From Dipteronia dyeriana (taxonomy: Eukaryota > Streptophyta > Magnoliopsida > Sapindales > Sapindaceae), in the NCBI GenBank assembly GCA_032871835.1, contig CM065298.1, positions 92,751,891 through 92,815,890 of the forward strand: a stretch of DNA of 64,000 nt. The letters run 5' to 3'. Position 1 is the stretch's first letter; each line of letters starts with the position of its first letter. The position numbers and the translations under genes are program-made. Of the stretch, positions 11,543-23,470 are shown piece by piece. The notes below the pieces were generated by a model, which was not told the DNA's origin, made no database searches, and saw nothing but the letters and a program-made list of their open reading frames with translations.

Positions 11543-11559
11543 TATACGGAAGGGTGAAT
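11543..11559 (+). promoter_or_regulatory. Polypurine tract region
   Basis: The purine-rich acggaagggtgaat lies directly before the TG that opens the 3' LTR. Its position fits plus-strand priming. Confidence 0.65.
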
Positions 11560-13127
11560 TGTAACACCCATGTCTTTCAGGCCCAATTAATAAAAAAATT
11601 GGATAAGCGTGAAGCAGAAAAGCCATCATGTGAGTAAGCATTGGTGGTTTGCATGGTTGACAGACAGCTGTGAGCTTAGTTAACTAGCTCACAACTTCAG
11701 CTGTGTCCTTCCATAAGTATATATATAGGATGATAAACATTGTGAGAGCTAGAAAACAGTAGAATCAAATGGAAGAAAGGAAAGAGAAAATGAGAAGTCA
11801 GTGTAACCCTCTCATGATACCGTAGATTTCAGTTGACTCTTCTTTGATTTCCAGTTTCTAATGGGATTTTGTGTGATTGCTAGGGAAAGAAGACGAAGTA
11901 GGGGAACCTAACATACTTGGTCTGAATTAAGCTTGACGTCTAAGTTGTGAGTGGATTAAGTTTTCAATTTTGTTTTTAACTCAAAAAGTTTCCAGTTTTA
12001 TGCTTAAGATTAATTGTTGCAAATCTTTTAAGTATTTTATTCTCTTTTATGAATGATAGTGATTATATAGAGAACTGAAAGTATGTTTTATGCTTATATT
12101 AGCATTCAGAATCAGTTATATTATTTTTGTGAAATATCAAAAAGAAATTATGATTTTTATAAAAGCACAAGGCATGTACCCTTCCCCAGTTATGATTATT
12201 GTTGGCTTTTGGGGCGGTTCTACACATGTGTAAGTCAGTCGAGTCACTCTGCACGTGTATGACTAGAGAAAGAGTAATGAGTCGCTTTGCACGTGTATGA
12301 CCAGAAGTTTTTCCCGACTCTGCGTTTGCACGAAGTAATTCGGCTTACGTATTGAAGATATCCATGGGTACTAATTTGGTGCAGATTAAGATCTTATAAA
12401 TGTTCTTACTCTTGTTCAGAAAATAGATGCATTCAGTTTATTTAGCACGAAAGTAGATATATTATCTTATACTATGTAAAGTGGTTTAGAAAAGTGTTTT
12501 TAAAAATTTTCACTCACTCACTGGGCGTTAACGCTCATCCTTTCACTCTTAAATATTTATCCAGGCAGCTGCTCGATTGTGCGGACTCAGAAGTTTTGAG
12601 GTGGGCCACTCGATGACATCATGAAGCATAAAAGTCATGCATTCTAAATTTTCATGTACATATTTAGAAATGTGAGGTAGGCATGGTCGGGACGGTAGGC
12701 ATGGTCGGGACGATATGCATAGTCAAAACGTGGTCGAATATCTACTCGGTCTGTTCGGTATACTCAGCCCACTCGGCCTACTCAGCCCACTCGACCTACT
12801 CGGCCCACTCAGCCTATTCGGTCTACTCAGCCTATTCGGTCTACTCGGCCTACTCGGGTTTCTTACTCGGCCTGCTCGGTTTTTTGGTCGGGACGGACTG
12901 GTGTGTTAGTTTTTAAAGTGGTCGGTTTTTGGTCTGATCGTTCATTTTTGATAAACTTTTTATAACTAACGAAAATATGTAAAGAAATTACAATTATGTA
13001 CATTTTGTACTCTCCAATATTTTCATCGTATTCTTTTTTTGTTTAAAAGAAAGTATTTTCTATGGAAAATTTAGTAGAAAGTTCTTTTATCATGCTAGTA
13101 AAAGTTCAGCCCACATGGGTCCTGTCA
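11560..13127 (+). repeat. 3' LTR, full length (1,568 bp)
   Basis: It opens with tgtaacaccc, directly after the polypurine tract, and closes with cctgtca. The alignable 5' LTR covers only 12428-13127. Positions 12740-12880 hold a tandem array of about 9-10-bp ctactcggc/cccactcgg units, longer than in the 5' LTR. Confidence 0.85.
12740..12880 (+). repeat. Minisatellite of ctactcggc-type units in the 3' LTR
   Basis: Repeated cctactcgg/cccactcgg units encode spurious Ser-Ala-Tyr repeats in one frame. They are expanded relative to about 6405-6495 in the 5' LTR. Confidence 0.85.
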
Positions 13128-13163
13128 ATGACCACTGCCTAGGAAGAAGTCTCGAACCACAGC

Positions 13164-13546
13164 TTAGATGGTGAAGTTTTCTAAAGGATTCTCGTGGTGC
13201 AAACTGCTCTCTAGGCTTTTGTGCTCTCCACGGTTCTGGTCGATCGTTGTTTTCCAGTTTTTTCCTCTCTTGGGACCACGACCTAGGCTCATGCTTAAAC
13301 CGTGGTCCCTGTTTTTCTTTAGTGGGTTGTTTTTTAGGTGTGGCTTGGCCACAATTGGTTTTAGTTTGCTTGTTTTTATATTTACTGGTGGGTTGTCTTC
13401 TGTTAAATGTTTTGTAGGTTGTTGTTGTGTTTTATCTATTAGGGGGCTATTGTGGTTGCATGTTTCTATTGGCCTATGGGCATGTGGTTTGTTTGTAGCT
13501 CTTCGGCTTGGCCATTTATGAATAATTTGTGCCGTTTTAAAAAAAA
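13164..13546 (+). mobile_element. LINE (L1-type) 3' UTR remnant
   Basis: T- and G-rich low-complexity sequence ends in ttgtgccgttttaaaaaaaac, which resembles plant L1 3' ends finishing in an A tract. The open frames on both strands look like compositional artefacts. It follows the gypsy 3' LTR after about 35 bp. The family call is by resemblance only. Confidence 0.4.
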
Positions 13547-13789
13547 CAATTAAGTCAAACCGCTGATTGCTAAAGGCAGGGGATTTGTCTGTAATTTCTT
13601 TTGACAAGAGGATTTATCTGTAATTAAGAGCACTCCTACCATATTTTGCCTTACTACCAGAACACAAAGTAAGCCTGTGCAACTTACAAAAAAAAAAGAC
13701 TAATGATAATCCTTATATTTTTTTTTCCTTTTCGTTTAAAAAGTTTTGCATGTAATTCTTCTAATTAGTGTTATATGGCATGTTTGAAG

Positions 13790-14322
13790 TAGGGATGCCA
13801 ATGGTACAGATCGGGGACGGGTTTTCTATTACCATCCCCAATACCAATTTGAAGGAGAAATATCATCCTTGATAAATACCTACCTTAAAATAAACGGTGT
13901 GGGTACGGAAATTCCCCATTAGGGAATCGGGTTTTTACCCCATACCATCCCATTCCATTAATGTATTTTTTTTATGATCTTTTGATAAATATCTTATAAA
14001 TAGTATTGAATAAAAATGAACATAGTAGTGTGAATGGTATATTATATATAATTATCTGGGATAGAGTAGTGTTTTGATGGAGAAAAAAAATGCAAAAAAA
14101 AAAAAACAGAGGGAAAATTATGTTTGTAGGAGGGAAAAATACGAGGGAAAATTATATATATATATACTGATTGCGGGTACGGGGACAAGGTGGGGCGGGG
14201 ACTTGAAATCCCGTAACCATACCGAAATTAAATCAAGGATTGAAAAAAATACCGGCCCCATACATGATTTAAATGGTACAGTTAAAGCTGTCCTTAACGG
14301 GTCTAGTCCCCGGACATCCCTA
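13790..14322. mobile_element. Non-autonomous hAT element with 8-bp target duplication
   Basis: The element starts TAGGGATG and ends CATCCCTA. It is flanked by GTTTGAAG (13782-13789) and GTTTGGAG (14323-14330), an 8-bp duplication with one mismatch, as expected for hAT. Subterminal sequence is rich in gggg and cccc runs. No coding sequence is seen. Length 533 bp. Confidence 0.85.
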
Positions 14323-14330
14323 GTTTGGAG

Positions 14331-15860
14331 CATGAGATAGGATGAGATATGACTAATTTTATTCTCATTTCTCATGTTTGTTGCTTGCATGCAATGGGAT
14401 TAATTACACTATGTTTGATTTTTTGGAATATGAGGGAAAGAAAAGGAAAGAAAATGGGTGAATTTCTTATCCCTTGTTTGGATTGTTAAACAAAAAGGAA
14501 AAAAAAACGGATAATGAGTGAAAAAGAGGGAATAGGTTCTTCTTGTTTTATTCAATTTGGGTTTTTTCCAAAATTTGATGGAAAAGGAGAAAAAAGAATT
14601 AACATTGTGTTTGGATTGGTGGAATAAGAGAGAAAGAAAAGGAAAGGTAAATGAGGAAAGGAAATGAAAAGAAAGTGTTTTTTATGATTGTTGTTTAGAT
14701 GGTGATAAATATAAAATAAATGAAAGGAAACCAATTTTATTTGGACGAGAGAAATAAATGAATTAATTTTATTCTATTTACGAAAATATCATTCTTTCAA
14801 CACTATGAATACCCAATATTAATAGGGTTAGTTTTGGGATATTGAAAAAAATCATTAATTCTAGATTTCTTCTCCTCTTTTTCCTCCCAAATTTGGGTTG
14901 AAACCAAACTGGGAAAAACAAGAAGAAATTATTCCCGTATTTTTCTTCCATTTCCTTCATTTTTCTTTCCTTTCTCTCTTATTTAACAATCCAAACAAAA
15001 TATTAGAAATTCATCCAAATTCTTTTCTTACCTTACTTTCCAATTTCATCAAACCAAATGTAGTGTAAAAGTTGATGAATTTTTTTAGTATTTAAAAACT
15101 AACCTTATTTGTTTCATTTTCTTTCCCTTCTTTTCATAACCATCCAAACAATCCTCACTAAACACTCCTCTTTCCTCCTCTTTCCTCCCTAACTTATCAT
15201 TTCCTTTCCTTTATTTTCCATCAATCCAAACATAGTTTTAATCTCATCCAAGCAACTTATCCCACATTTGTTTAATTTTTTTCACTTTTAAATTTATTTT
15301 ATTTTTTATGTAATTAAAATATAAATATCATTTAATAATTAATAAAAATATATTATTTTTAAACATTTAAAAAAGTTAATAATTTTCAATATTAACAAAT
15401 AAAAATAAATATTACTTTTTTTAAAATTGGTTTTAATTATTTAAAATATTTTGAAATGTTTTAATTTTTTCAAAATTCAATTTAAATAGATATTTTAAAA
15501 AAATTATTTTTTTAATATATCTTATTTTAATTTTTCAATTTTAAAAAAAATATTAAATATTAATTAAAAATGTTATTTAATTTAAAATTAATTTTACATA
15601 TTTTTATTTATTTAAAAAAATAATTTATTTAAAAATAATTTAGTTTAATTCATATTAATCAATTTCACACTATATTAAATAAATGATAATTTTTTTTATC
15701 CAATCTCATCTCACACCAAACAAGAGGCCGAATTATTTTAATCCACTACCATACAATACCAAACACATCACATCACAAATTTAATCCAATCTAATCTCAT
15801 CAAATCCAATCCAATTCAATCCCACAAAAATAATCGTATCATATCCCGTGCACCAAACGA
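14331..15860. mobile_element. Nested foldback (MITE-like) elements
   Basis: Several inverted pairs sit one inside another. The pair actatgtttg (14408) / caaacatagt (15228-15237) encloses gtgtttggattggtgga (about 14608) paired with ccaatttcatcaaaccaaatg (about 15042), and another pair built on gtttggattgttaaa (about 14478 and 14975). An outer pair, gtttgttgc (about 14379) with gcaccaaac (about 15850), may mark a further element. The 15260-15680 part is AT-rich and featureless. No coding sequence. Confidence 0.5.
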
Positions 15861-15992
15861 GTTGTCTAATACTAAATATGGTTCACACGGTGAATCTGCC
15901 ATTCAACCTCAGATAAAATACGGTTGACAAGGTGAGCCTGCCATTCGATCTCCGATAAACTATGGTTCACACGATGAGCCTACCATATATTC

Positions 15993-17436
15993 AAGGGAAA
16001 GAATCATTTCCCCCCTACATTATACCTTATTGGTAAATCTCCCCCTGTATTTTGCTTAATGGTCATTTTCTTCCCTCAAAGTAAAAGTATTCGTCAAATT
16101 ACCCTTTACCATTATATTTTCCGTTAAAATGTCCAGTTGACCGTTATATTGAAGTTGACTCAAAGGGTAATATGGTAACTTTGACAAATAAAATGAATGT
16201 GAATTAAAATGGGAGGGCAAAAAAGTAAATCAGTAATCAGCATTAAATATTAAAATAAAAAAATAATTGAAATAAACATTAATAAAAATAATAATTATAA
16301 AAATTTAAAATTAAAATCTCACTATCTCTCTCTCTTCGAATTCTCACACTGTCTCTCTTCATTTGATCTTTCTCTCTCCGATCTCTTCAATCTCTCTATC
16401 TTCTTCAGTCCGGTGCCGGCAAGAAGCGGCGATCTCTTCTGTTGAGAGGAGTTCGGCTCTCTTCTGTTCCCATTTATCTCTCTCTCTCTCTTTCTGCTTC
16501 TCATTCCCTCCCAATTTGATATAATCCGGTTAGCCGCCGGCGAGGACTTGATCGTCGATCTCCTCTTCTGAGAAAAGATTGATACCATGGTGGTGGTTAT
16601 TGGTGGGGGTGGTTGCTGGTGGTGGTGGTGGTTGGATTTGGGGGTTAGAGATTTGGTAGTGATTGGATTTGGGGATTAGGGATTTGTTGGTGGTTGGATT
16701 TAGGGGGTTAAGGTTTCTGAGATTGATGGTGATAATGGTGGTCTCGGCGAGGATTCAAGGTGGGTTGGCGGGGTTCGGGCTTGTTGCTAGGTTTGTGGTG
16801 GTTGGTTTGTTTTGATTTGAGGATGAGGATTGAAGATAAGGATTGATTCATCAAATCTTTGGTGGGCAGGATAGATTTACATGAAATTTTCGACAGTATT
16901 TTTGAGTGTTAAAGAAAATATTACCGGGTCTAGTATGTACATAAGTCTTTTTTATTTTGGATTTAGAATACATTTTATTTCAGAGTTTCTAAGTTTGATT
17001 TTTTTGATGATGGTGATGATTATTGATGAAGTTCTATGTTTGAATTTCTGGGTTGGGTGTTGTTATTGTGATGACAATGATGAGTGTTGATTTTTTTTTT
17101 TTGCCTTTTTTTTCTAATTATCTCCACCGTCATCTCTGAGATGGGACGGTGGAGATTGAATCTGGAGATAATGGTAATGAACTTAGTAGTTTTTATAAGG
17201 TGTTTTATCCCAACTGTTTCAAGGGTATTTTCATTTCAAGCAACCATATGTTTTTATCTTTAAAGGGTAAAAGAGTCTTTTCATTAACTATTGTTGTCAG
17301 AGTTGGACATTTTAATGGAAAAGGTAACGGTATGGGGGAATTTGATGAATACTTTTATTTTGAAGGGGGGAAATGACTATTAAGTAAAGTACATGTGGAA
17401 GATTTACCAATTGGGCATAAATCCTTTTCTCCTCTT
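15993..17436. mobile_element. Pack-MULE-like element with ~130-bp terminal inverted repeats
   Basis: The left end (15993-16125) and right end (about 17300-17436) are inverted copies, for example ttggtaaatctcccc against its complement at the right, and ttccgttaaaatgtcca against tggacattttaatggaaaa. Long terminal repeats and no transposase suggest a Mutator-like non-autonomous element. Inside, 16320-16560 is CT-rich and looks like a plant 5' UTR, followed by GGT-rich sequence (16590-16800), which could be captured host exon material. No target duplication could be fixed. Confidence 0.6.
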
Positions 17437-17439
17437 TTA

Positions 17440-17760
17440 ATATATATTCCTAGATTTGGTGTTAAAATCTAGTGTCTAGATGTGAGATAATTCTAATCCT
17501 TTCATTTAAATCATGCAAATCTAATACAATTTAAATAATAGATTATGGTAATACCAGATTCGGGAGTTTTTCTCTGGTAGACACATAACTGTGAGTATAC
17601 GTATAACAAACTATCCACCTCATCAATTTTTATCATAAAAAAACAATGCGGTTGGTTTGTAAAAATTGATGAGGTGGATAAGTGTGCAATAAGTATATTC
17701 ATAGTTATGTATCTATAAGAGAAAAATTATCGGATTTAAACACCAAATTTAGACAAAGTA
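17440..17760. mobile_element. Palindromic MITE upstream of the GH9 gene
   Basis: A perfect 21-bp stem pairs 17612-17632 with 17660-17680 (tatccacctcatcaattttt and its complement). Outer arms also pair: gttatgtatct near 17705 with agacacataact near 17578, and atttggtgtt at 17455 with caccaaattt at 17742. The element lies about 210 bp upstream of the GH9 start codon, in its likely promoter. Confidence 0.6.
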
Positions 17761-17841
17761 GCATTATTGTTTTTTTTTTATATATTAGTTTTTCCTTTTG
17801 TAGCAGCATATTCACATACCTTTTATATTTTTTTTACACTC

Positions 17842-17849
17842 TTATATAG
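17842..17849 (+). promoter_or_regulatory. Candidate TATA box of the GH9 gene
   Basis: ttatatag lies about 125 bp upstream of the ATG at 17972. The surroundings are AT-rich, so the assignment is tentative. Confidence 0.4.
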
Positions 17850-17971
17850 TTGTGTGAATATCTTGTCTCTTCCTTATTGAGATATATGGTACATATACTA
17901 CAAAACCTGACATAGAGAGTAATTCAGGGAAATTTTTCAACGCTGAGAGAAAAAAAAAGTGTAGAGAAATT

Positions 17972-19380
17972 ATGGGTGGAAAATATAAGAGTGTGTTAGT
18001 GTTGTTAGGGTTTCTGGGGATGATGATGGTGGTGAGATCAGTGGCTTCATCATCAATATCACATGATTATGGTGATGCATTGGCTAAGTGTATCTTGTTC
18101 TTTGAAGGCCAAAGATCAGGGAAATTGCCTCCTTCACAAAGGATGACTTGGAGGAAGGATTCTGCTCTTCACGATGGTTCCGACATCGGTGTAAGTTTTT
18201 CATGATAAATATTTACTTAAAATGTAGAAACATATTTTCTATGTCGTTTAAACTACAGAGAAATAAGTCGATAGTTTCGTGTAAAATTATTCTGCCTAGC
18301 TAAGTTAAAGTAGTCGTTTAGTCGATCATGTACGATAATATTGATTTGAAATAATCCAAAATTAATCATGTGTACGTTTTCTCATCTTGTATCAGTTTAA
18401 AAAACGTTTAGTTTACTATTTACTTCTCTTTCTCTTTACCGAGACATTTTTTTTTTTTTTTAATTTCGATTTGTTTCAAATTTCTTTTTAATTATCTTTT
18501 GACTTTAGAGATGGATAGTGATTAACAGTGGTATAGCTAGAGTGGTAGAGCTAGCAAATTTTTTTTTTCGAGGAGATCATAACATTAAAATGAAATGACC
18601 GGGGATTGAATAGAGAAACTAATAATTTTAAGAGATATATATTATGATTTCTTAAGAAATTTTTTGAGTAAGGGGAGGCCAAATCCCGCACGCAAGCACT
18701 GCTTGAAACTTTGAATAAATATAGAAATTGATTAGTAGGAGAAGGGGAGAGATTTTTGTGGCGTCTCTGTGGTTAATCTCATAAGACTATAAGAGCAGTA
18801 GTTGTTATGTAAAAATAAAGGTAAATCATAAATGCCCTTCTTTCGATTTAAAAATAAAATAAAATAAAATCTTAAATTCCCTTAAAATTTATACGCATAA
18901 TCACCATATTTTTTTTTTCAAAAAATAATCTCAAAACATCTCTCATAGTCAATAAATTTAAATACAGTAATAAATTTTTTAATCAAATTATTACAAAAAT
19001 CTTCATTTTCATACTTCTTTTTCTTCAACTTTTGGTTCCACCTCAATTCTTCAGTAGTACTGGAGACAAAAATTAGAGATTTAAAAATAATAACCATTTT
19101 CACAACTTAACAACAGCTGTGCTAATCATGAAATACAAAAAAACATTATCAATCAAAAACACTATAACCACTAAAATCATTTGAAGGTAGAAACAACTTT
19201 AAAAAATAACGGATACACGAATTGTGATACCGAAATCATTTTTCTAAGAATTATATATAGTTAGAAAAAATTTTAGCTTACCCCAATATTTCAGTCATTT
19301 AGTACTGAAACATCATTGAAAATAAAAAATTGTTATCAAACCTGTTACACGAAAAACATATGAATATATCCACATACTTA

Positions 19381-19417
<37 letters not shown>

Positions 19418-21992
19418 GTAATATATATATATATATAAAGATTTTATGAATTAATGTCATAGATATGCATTTTATACAGTGCGTTTGACAGGCAAAATGC
19501 GTTTTGAATTGTTGACAGTTGCATTGTATCTTTCTCATGACTTGCTTGTAGATTGTAACGTCTAACTTGAAGTAAATAATTATCTATAAACAAAAAGGAT
19601 TTCTACTCTCTTAATCATCAAAATTAAATTAGATAATTTTTTTTTTCTTAACATGTGTACGTATTGATACATTCATTGTATCATTTACTTCACTCTCTTT
19701 CAGATAGACCTAGTAGGAGGTTACTACGATGCAGGCGACAACATAAAGTTCAATCTTCCGATGGCATTTACGACCACCGTGCTGGCCTGGAGCATACTCG
19801 AATTCGGTAATCATATGGGCTCCGAATTGCAGCATGCAACAGAGGCAGTGAAATGGGGCACGGACTACTTCCTGAAGGCCACCAGTGTCCCTGGAAAAGT
19901 TGTTGCCCAAGTCGGCGAACCCTATGGTGACCATAACTGCTGGGAGAGGCCTGAAGACATGGACACAGCTCGAACCTCCTATATCGTCAATACAACGAGC
20001 CCAGGTTCAGAAGTTTCAGCTGAGATTGCTGCCGCATTAGCAGCCTCTTCCATGGTCTTCAAGAGTATTGATAATCGGTACTCGCAAGTGCTTCTCGAAA
20101 GAGCATCTCAGGTAGGTATTATTCAGGTGTTCTCTTTCCTTGCGTGTATTTTCTTTCTTGTAAAAAATATTCTAATTTATTTCAAATTGATAAGATTTTG
20201 TTCATTTTTGCTTGGAAACAGGTTTTTCAGTTTGCAGATCTGCATCGGGGCTCTTATAATGAGAGTATCGGACCAGCAGTGTGCCCATTTTATTGCGATT
20301 TCAGTGGCTTCATGGTACACACTAAGTTACAAACTTGTTCATTTGTTATGAGAATAATTATGTTACATCAAATCCATCGTCTCAACATGCTATGATTGAA
20401 TCTTGATATATAGATTATAGAGTGAGAGATTAAGAAAATTTAAATTTAATGTTATGAAATCTGATCATTATTCACTCTTAGTGGTTGAACACTTTCCCTT
20501 CACATCTGTGCATGATAGGGGTTCGACTGTTCGAGACTGAATACCCATCATCTACGCTGAGAGTTGTATTTCGATTGATGTCTTATATGATTGATGTCAT
20601 ATCCCGACACACTTACATGTAGCAGGAGTTGCATTCCAGACATATACCCCTACCCAATTGGTGTCGATCTGATTTGATAATATGTACACGACATCATATC
20701 CCGACATCTTTATGCAATTCTGTATCTGTTTTCTAGGATGAGTTGATATGGGGAGCAGCATGGTTATACAAAGCGACCAATTCAAAATCTTATTTGAAAT
20801 ATGTTTTGGAAAACATTCACTACTTGGAATATGTCCCTCAATCGAATGATCCTATATATGTAGGAGGTAGCTTTGAAGAATTCGGATGGGATTCAAAACA
20901 TGCCGGCATCAATGTACTTCTTTCCAGGGTACGTAATTCATATTTTAAATTACTTTGTTTTTTTCTCATTAGACAACCATTAAAATTATGGGATTTAATT
21001 CAAATTATTTTGTTCAACTTCTGGTTTCTACAGTTGCTGATGAACACTCAAAATTCCAGCAACACTTTTGTTCAATACGCCGACAAATTTGTTTGTTCTG
21101 TATTGCCCGAATCACACTCCAAAAATGTCTATTTCTCTCTAGGTATCGTCCTCTAACCACAATTCAAGTCATGGATTCTATTACAATTAATTCCGGGTTT
21201 TAGGGGAGGGGGACACAACTCAAATCTACAACCTCGCTTGTATAGCGTAGGAGTGAGAGAGCATATATACCACTAACCCAACCTAATCTGTCTATAGTTT
21301 TGTATTTAATGTTATTCAATATATACACTTCTAATAAATAAGTATTATCTATTGATTAGGTGGGTTATTATTCAAAGATGGAGGAAGTAACACACAGCGC
21401 ACTACAGCTATTTCATTTCTTCTTCTTGTTTACTCACGCTATTTGATAAGTGCCCAAAATAGAGCCATTCAATGTGGAAACAATGTTGTTGTCACTCCAT
21501 CTAGACTTGCTCAATTCGCAAAAGGCCAGGTAATAATATTACATAGTTGTGGTCTTGGAATTTTTCCGGGATCGACCTAACTAGGGGATTATTATTAATT
21601 TTTTTTTATTATTATATATGCCAGTTTACCATAATAATCCTGTGATTTTTCTTACTATAATCTAGGTTGATTATTTACTTGGAAGCAATCCAATGAAGAT
21701 GTCATACATGGTGGGATATGGCAGAAACTTCCCTAGAAAAATTCATCACCGTGGCTCGACATGTCCTTCGATTGATAAACGCCCGAGGCAAATCAAATGT
21801 CATGATGGCGACGTGTTTTTATATAGCAAATATCGGAATTTCAACCAACTTACCGGAGCCATTGTTGGAGGACCTGATATCAACGATCGATACAATGACA
21901 CAAGAATTGATTTTGTACACTCAGAGCCAACCACATATATAAATGCACCTTTTGTTGGAGTTTTGGCTTTCTTCAAGGAAAAGGGCAGGTGA
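17972..21992 (+). CDS. Endo-1,4-beta-glucanase, glycosyl hydrolase family 9 (secreted, class B type)
   Basis: It hydrolyses beta-1,4-glucans in the cell wall by the inverting GH9 mechanism. Seven exons join in phase: 17972-18190, 19704-20111, 20222-20314, 20737-20928, 21034-21142, 21360-21529 and 21666-21992, giving 505 residues, normal for plant class B enzymes. All introns are GT-AG. Residues 1 to about 27 form a signal peptide ([13 protein letters not shown] core) with no membrane anchor, and there is no C-terminal carbohydrate-binding module. GH9 landmarks are intact: YYDAGDN (Asp82, Asp85), [42 protein letters not shown] (His424-425) and [13 protein letters not shown] followed by SEPTTY (Glu484, the expected catalytic acid). 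The start is the first ATG before the signal peptide. Unusual residues such as FVHSEP and NAPFVG do not touch known catalytic positions. The gene appears intact. Confidence 0.93.
18191..19703 (+). other. GH9 intron 1 (1.5 kb)
   Basis: The intron runs from gtaagt to ttcag. It contains T tracts, an (AAT)n microsatellite (about 19380-19418) followed by (TA)n, and no recognisable gene or element terminus. Confidence 0.8.
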
Positions 21993-22049
21993 TACATGAC
22001 CAGAAATTCAATACAGTGAATCAAATGTCTACGCTGTTGTTGTACTACT

Positions 22050-22055
22050 AATAAA
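22050..22055 (+). terminator. Candidate polyadenylation signal of the GH9 gene
   Basis: aataaa lies 58 bp downstream of the stop codon at 21990-21992. Confidence 0.5.
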
Positions 22056-22059
22056 AATG

Positions 22060-22740
22060 ACTACAGATCTGTTGTAATTTCTCTACATTGGAAAACAAGT
22101 ACTCTTATAAATTGAAGGGATAGATACGAGAACTTTCTTATGAGTTTTTTTTTTTTTTTCCGAAGGACTAATGGAGAAAAGAATTTGGTGATGAGGGTGA
22201 AAATATATAGTTACTTCAAATATGTGAAAATTATCAAAAATGATCCATTTAAACTATTCATTATTGTTTTTAACTATCTCCCATAAAATTATTGTTTCTA
22301 ACCATTCATATTAATTTCTTTTCACCAAATAACCATCCAATTACATTGTTATCATTATTTACTTTTTCTTCAACCTCTTTATACTCTCTCTCTCTCTCTC
22401 TCCATTTTCCCTTTACAATCAAAACCTACTACACAAAATCTTCATTTTGATCGAATTGTTGTAAAACGACATTTTCGTATAGAATAAAACCCAAAAGAGG
22501 AAATAACAGATACAAAACAACTAGAGCAAAACTAACACGAAGGAAGCCAAAGCCGAAGCTCTTCGATAATCAACCTTACCCTTTTGAAGATAGAAGGGTT
22601 TCAATAACTTAAAGGAATTCCCATACAATTGATCCAAACAAGTCCGCAAATTGGATATAACGAATCGCACAACTTTACTGTAGACGAAAAATAATCATCC
22701 CAGGAAAATCTATTTTTAAGGAACCTTTCCTTTTCCTTCT
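22060..22740. other. Gene-free stretch downstream of GH9
   Basis: It holds a T tract (about 22146-22160), a (CT)n tract near 22383-22402 and AT-rich sequence. No gene or element terminus is recognised. It may include host flank and the eroded left part of the hAT fragment that follows. Confidence 0.4.
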
Positions 22741-22760
22741 TTGACTTAAAGCTCCAAAGA

Positions 22761-23470
22761 ATGTTTTTGTCCCCTAAATTAGCACGTGACGCACTGGTTA
22801 TTCCAGTGTCAACGGTGTCTTCAGAACAAGCTTTCAGTACCAGTGGATGCATAGTTGAACCAAGAAGAAGCTGTTTGTCTCCGGAGATGGTGGAGGTATT
22901 AACATGCCTTCAGGATTTGGAGCATGCTAAAAAAAGGTTGTAAAATATAACCGTAGATAAAGAGCTTATTCTAAATTTCAACAATCTATATATTGATGAC
23001 CCTGCAGGTAGTGGCCAGGGCCAGAACTAGGTTATACTTTTACTTATGTATTTATTATTTTCTTGTAAGTTGTAAAACGGCTACACTCTTTTTCCCTTAC
23101 CAAGTTTTTATCCCATTGGGTTTTTCTTGGTAAGGTTTTTAATAAAACGGCTGCACTCTTTTTCCCTTACCAAGTTTTTATCTCATTGGATTTTTCTTGG
23201 TAAGGTTTTTAATGAGACAATCATGTAAATATGTAATACTGAATTCCATAAGTGAAAAATAATTAAATAAATAAAAATTGTTCGTTTTCTTTATTCATTT
23301 CAAATCATTAACCCTACACCCTAAACCCTGAATCTAAACATACTTATTTTGAAAAATTATTATGGACCAGACCCGCCAAGCCCGCCGGACCAGACCCGCC
23401 AAGCCAGACCCACCCTACCTGTTTTCGAAAACAGACCTGGCCAGACCATACCTAATGGGCCGGACCAATC
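22761..23470 (+). pseudogene. hAT transposase C-terminal fragment with element 3' end
   Basis: The frame at 22761-22943 reads VIPVSTVSSEQAFSTSG, then IVEPRRSCLSPEMVEVL and CLQDLEHAKK. This is the C-terminal dimerisation region of plant hAT (RICESLEEPER-like) transposases. Everything upstream is lost. Downstream, 23074-23213 holds two copies of a 70-bp unit (aaaacggct(a/g)cactc, then a cttaccaag / cttggtaag inverted pair), and 23360-23470 holds repeated cagacccgcc motifs like a hAT terminus. The 3' end of the large hAT at 28581-33319 carries one related 70-bp unit (about 32836-32910). Confidence 0.75.

Larger units (their letters stand above)
6053..13127 (+). mobile_element. Ty3/gypsy chromovirus (Tekay/Del type), decayed
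   Basis: The order is truncated 5' LTR, Met-initiator-type primer-binding site, gag, protease, reverse transcriptase, RNase H, integrase with a C-terminal chromodomain-like region, polypurine tract and full 3' LTR. The domain order and the C-terminal motif ending YPHLFQLGK are typical of the Tekay/Del lineage. The coding region has at least seven nonsense codons and two frameshifts, so the copy is inactive. No target-site duplication can be seen, because the left LTR lacks its 5' part. Confidence 0.9.

Noticed and set aside
12683..12916. Two overlapping frames of repetitive Ser/Ala/Tyr or Leu/Gly sequence
   Set aside because: They arise from the LTR minisatellite.
13127..13135. Target-site duplication for the gypsy element
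   Set aside because: The 5' LTR start is missing, so the bases after the 3' LTR (atgac) have no partner to compare.
13164..13607. Overlapping 117- and 147-codon frames on opposite strands
   Set aside because: Low-complexity T/G-rich sequence with no family resemblance; better explained as LINE 3' UTR.
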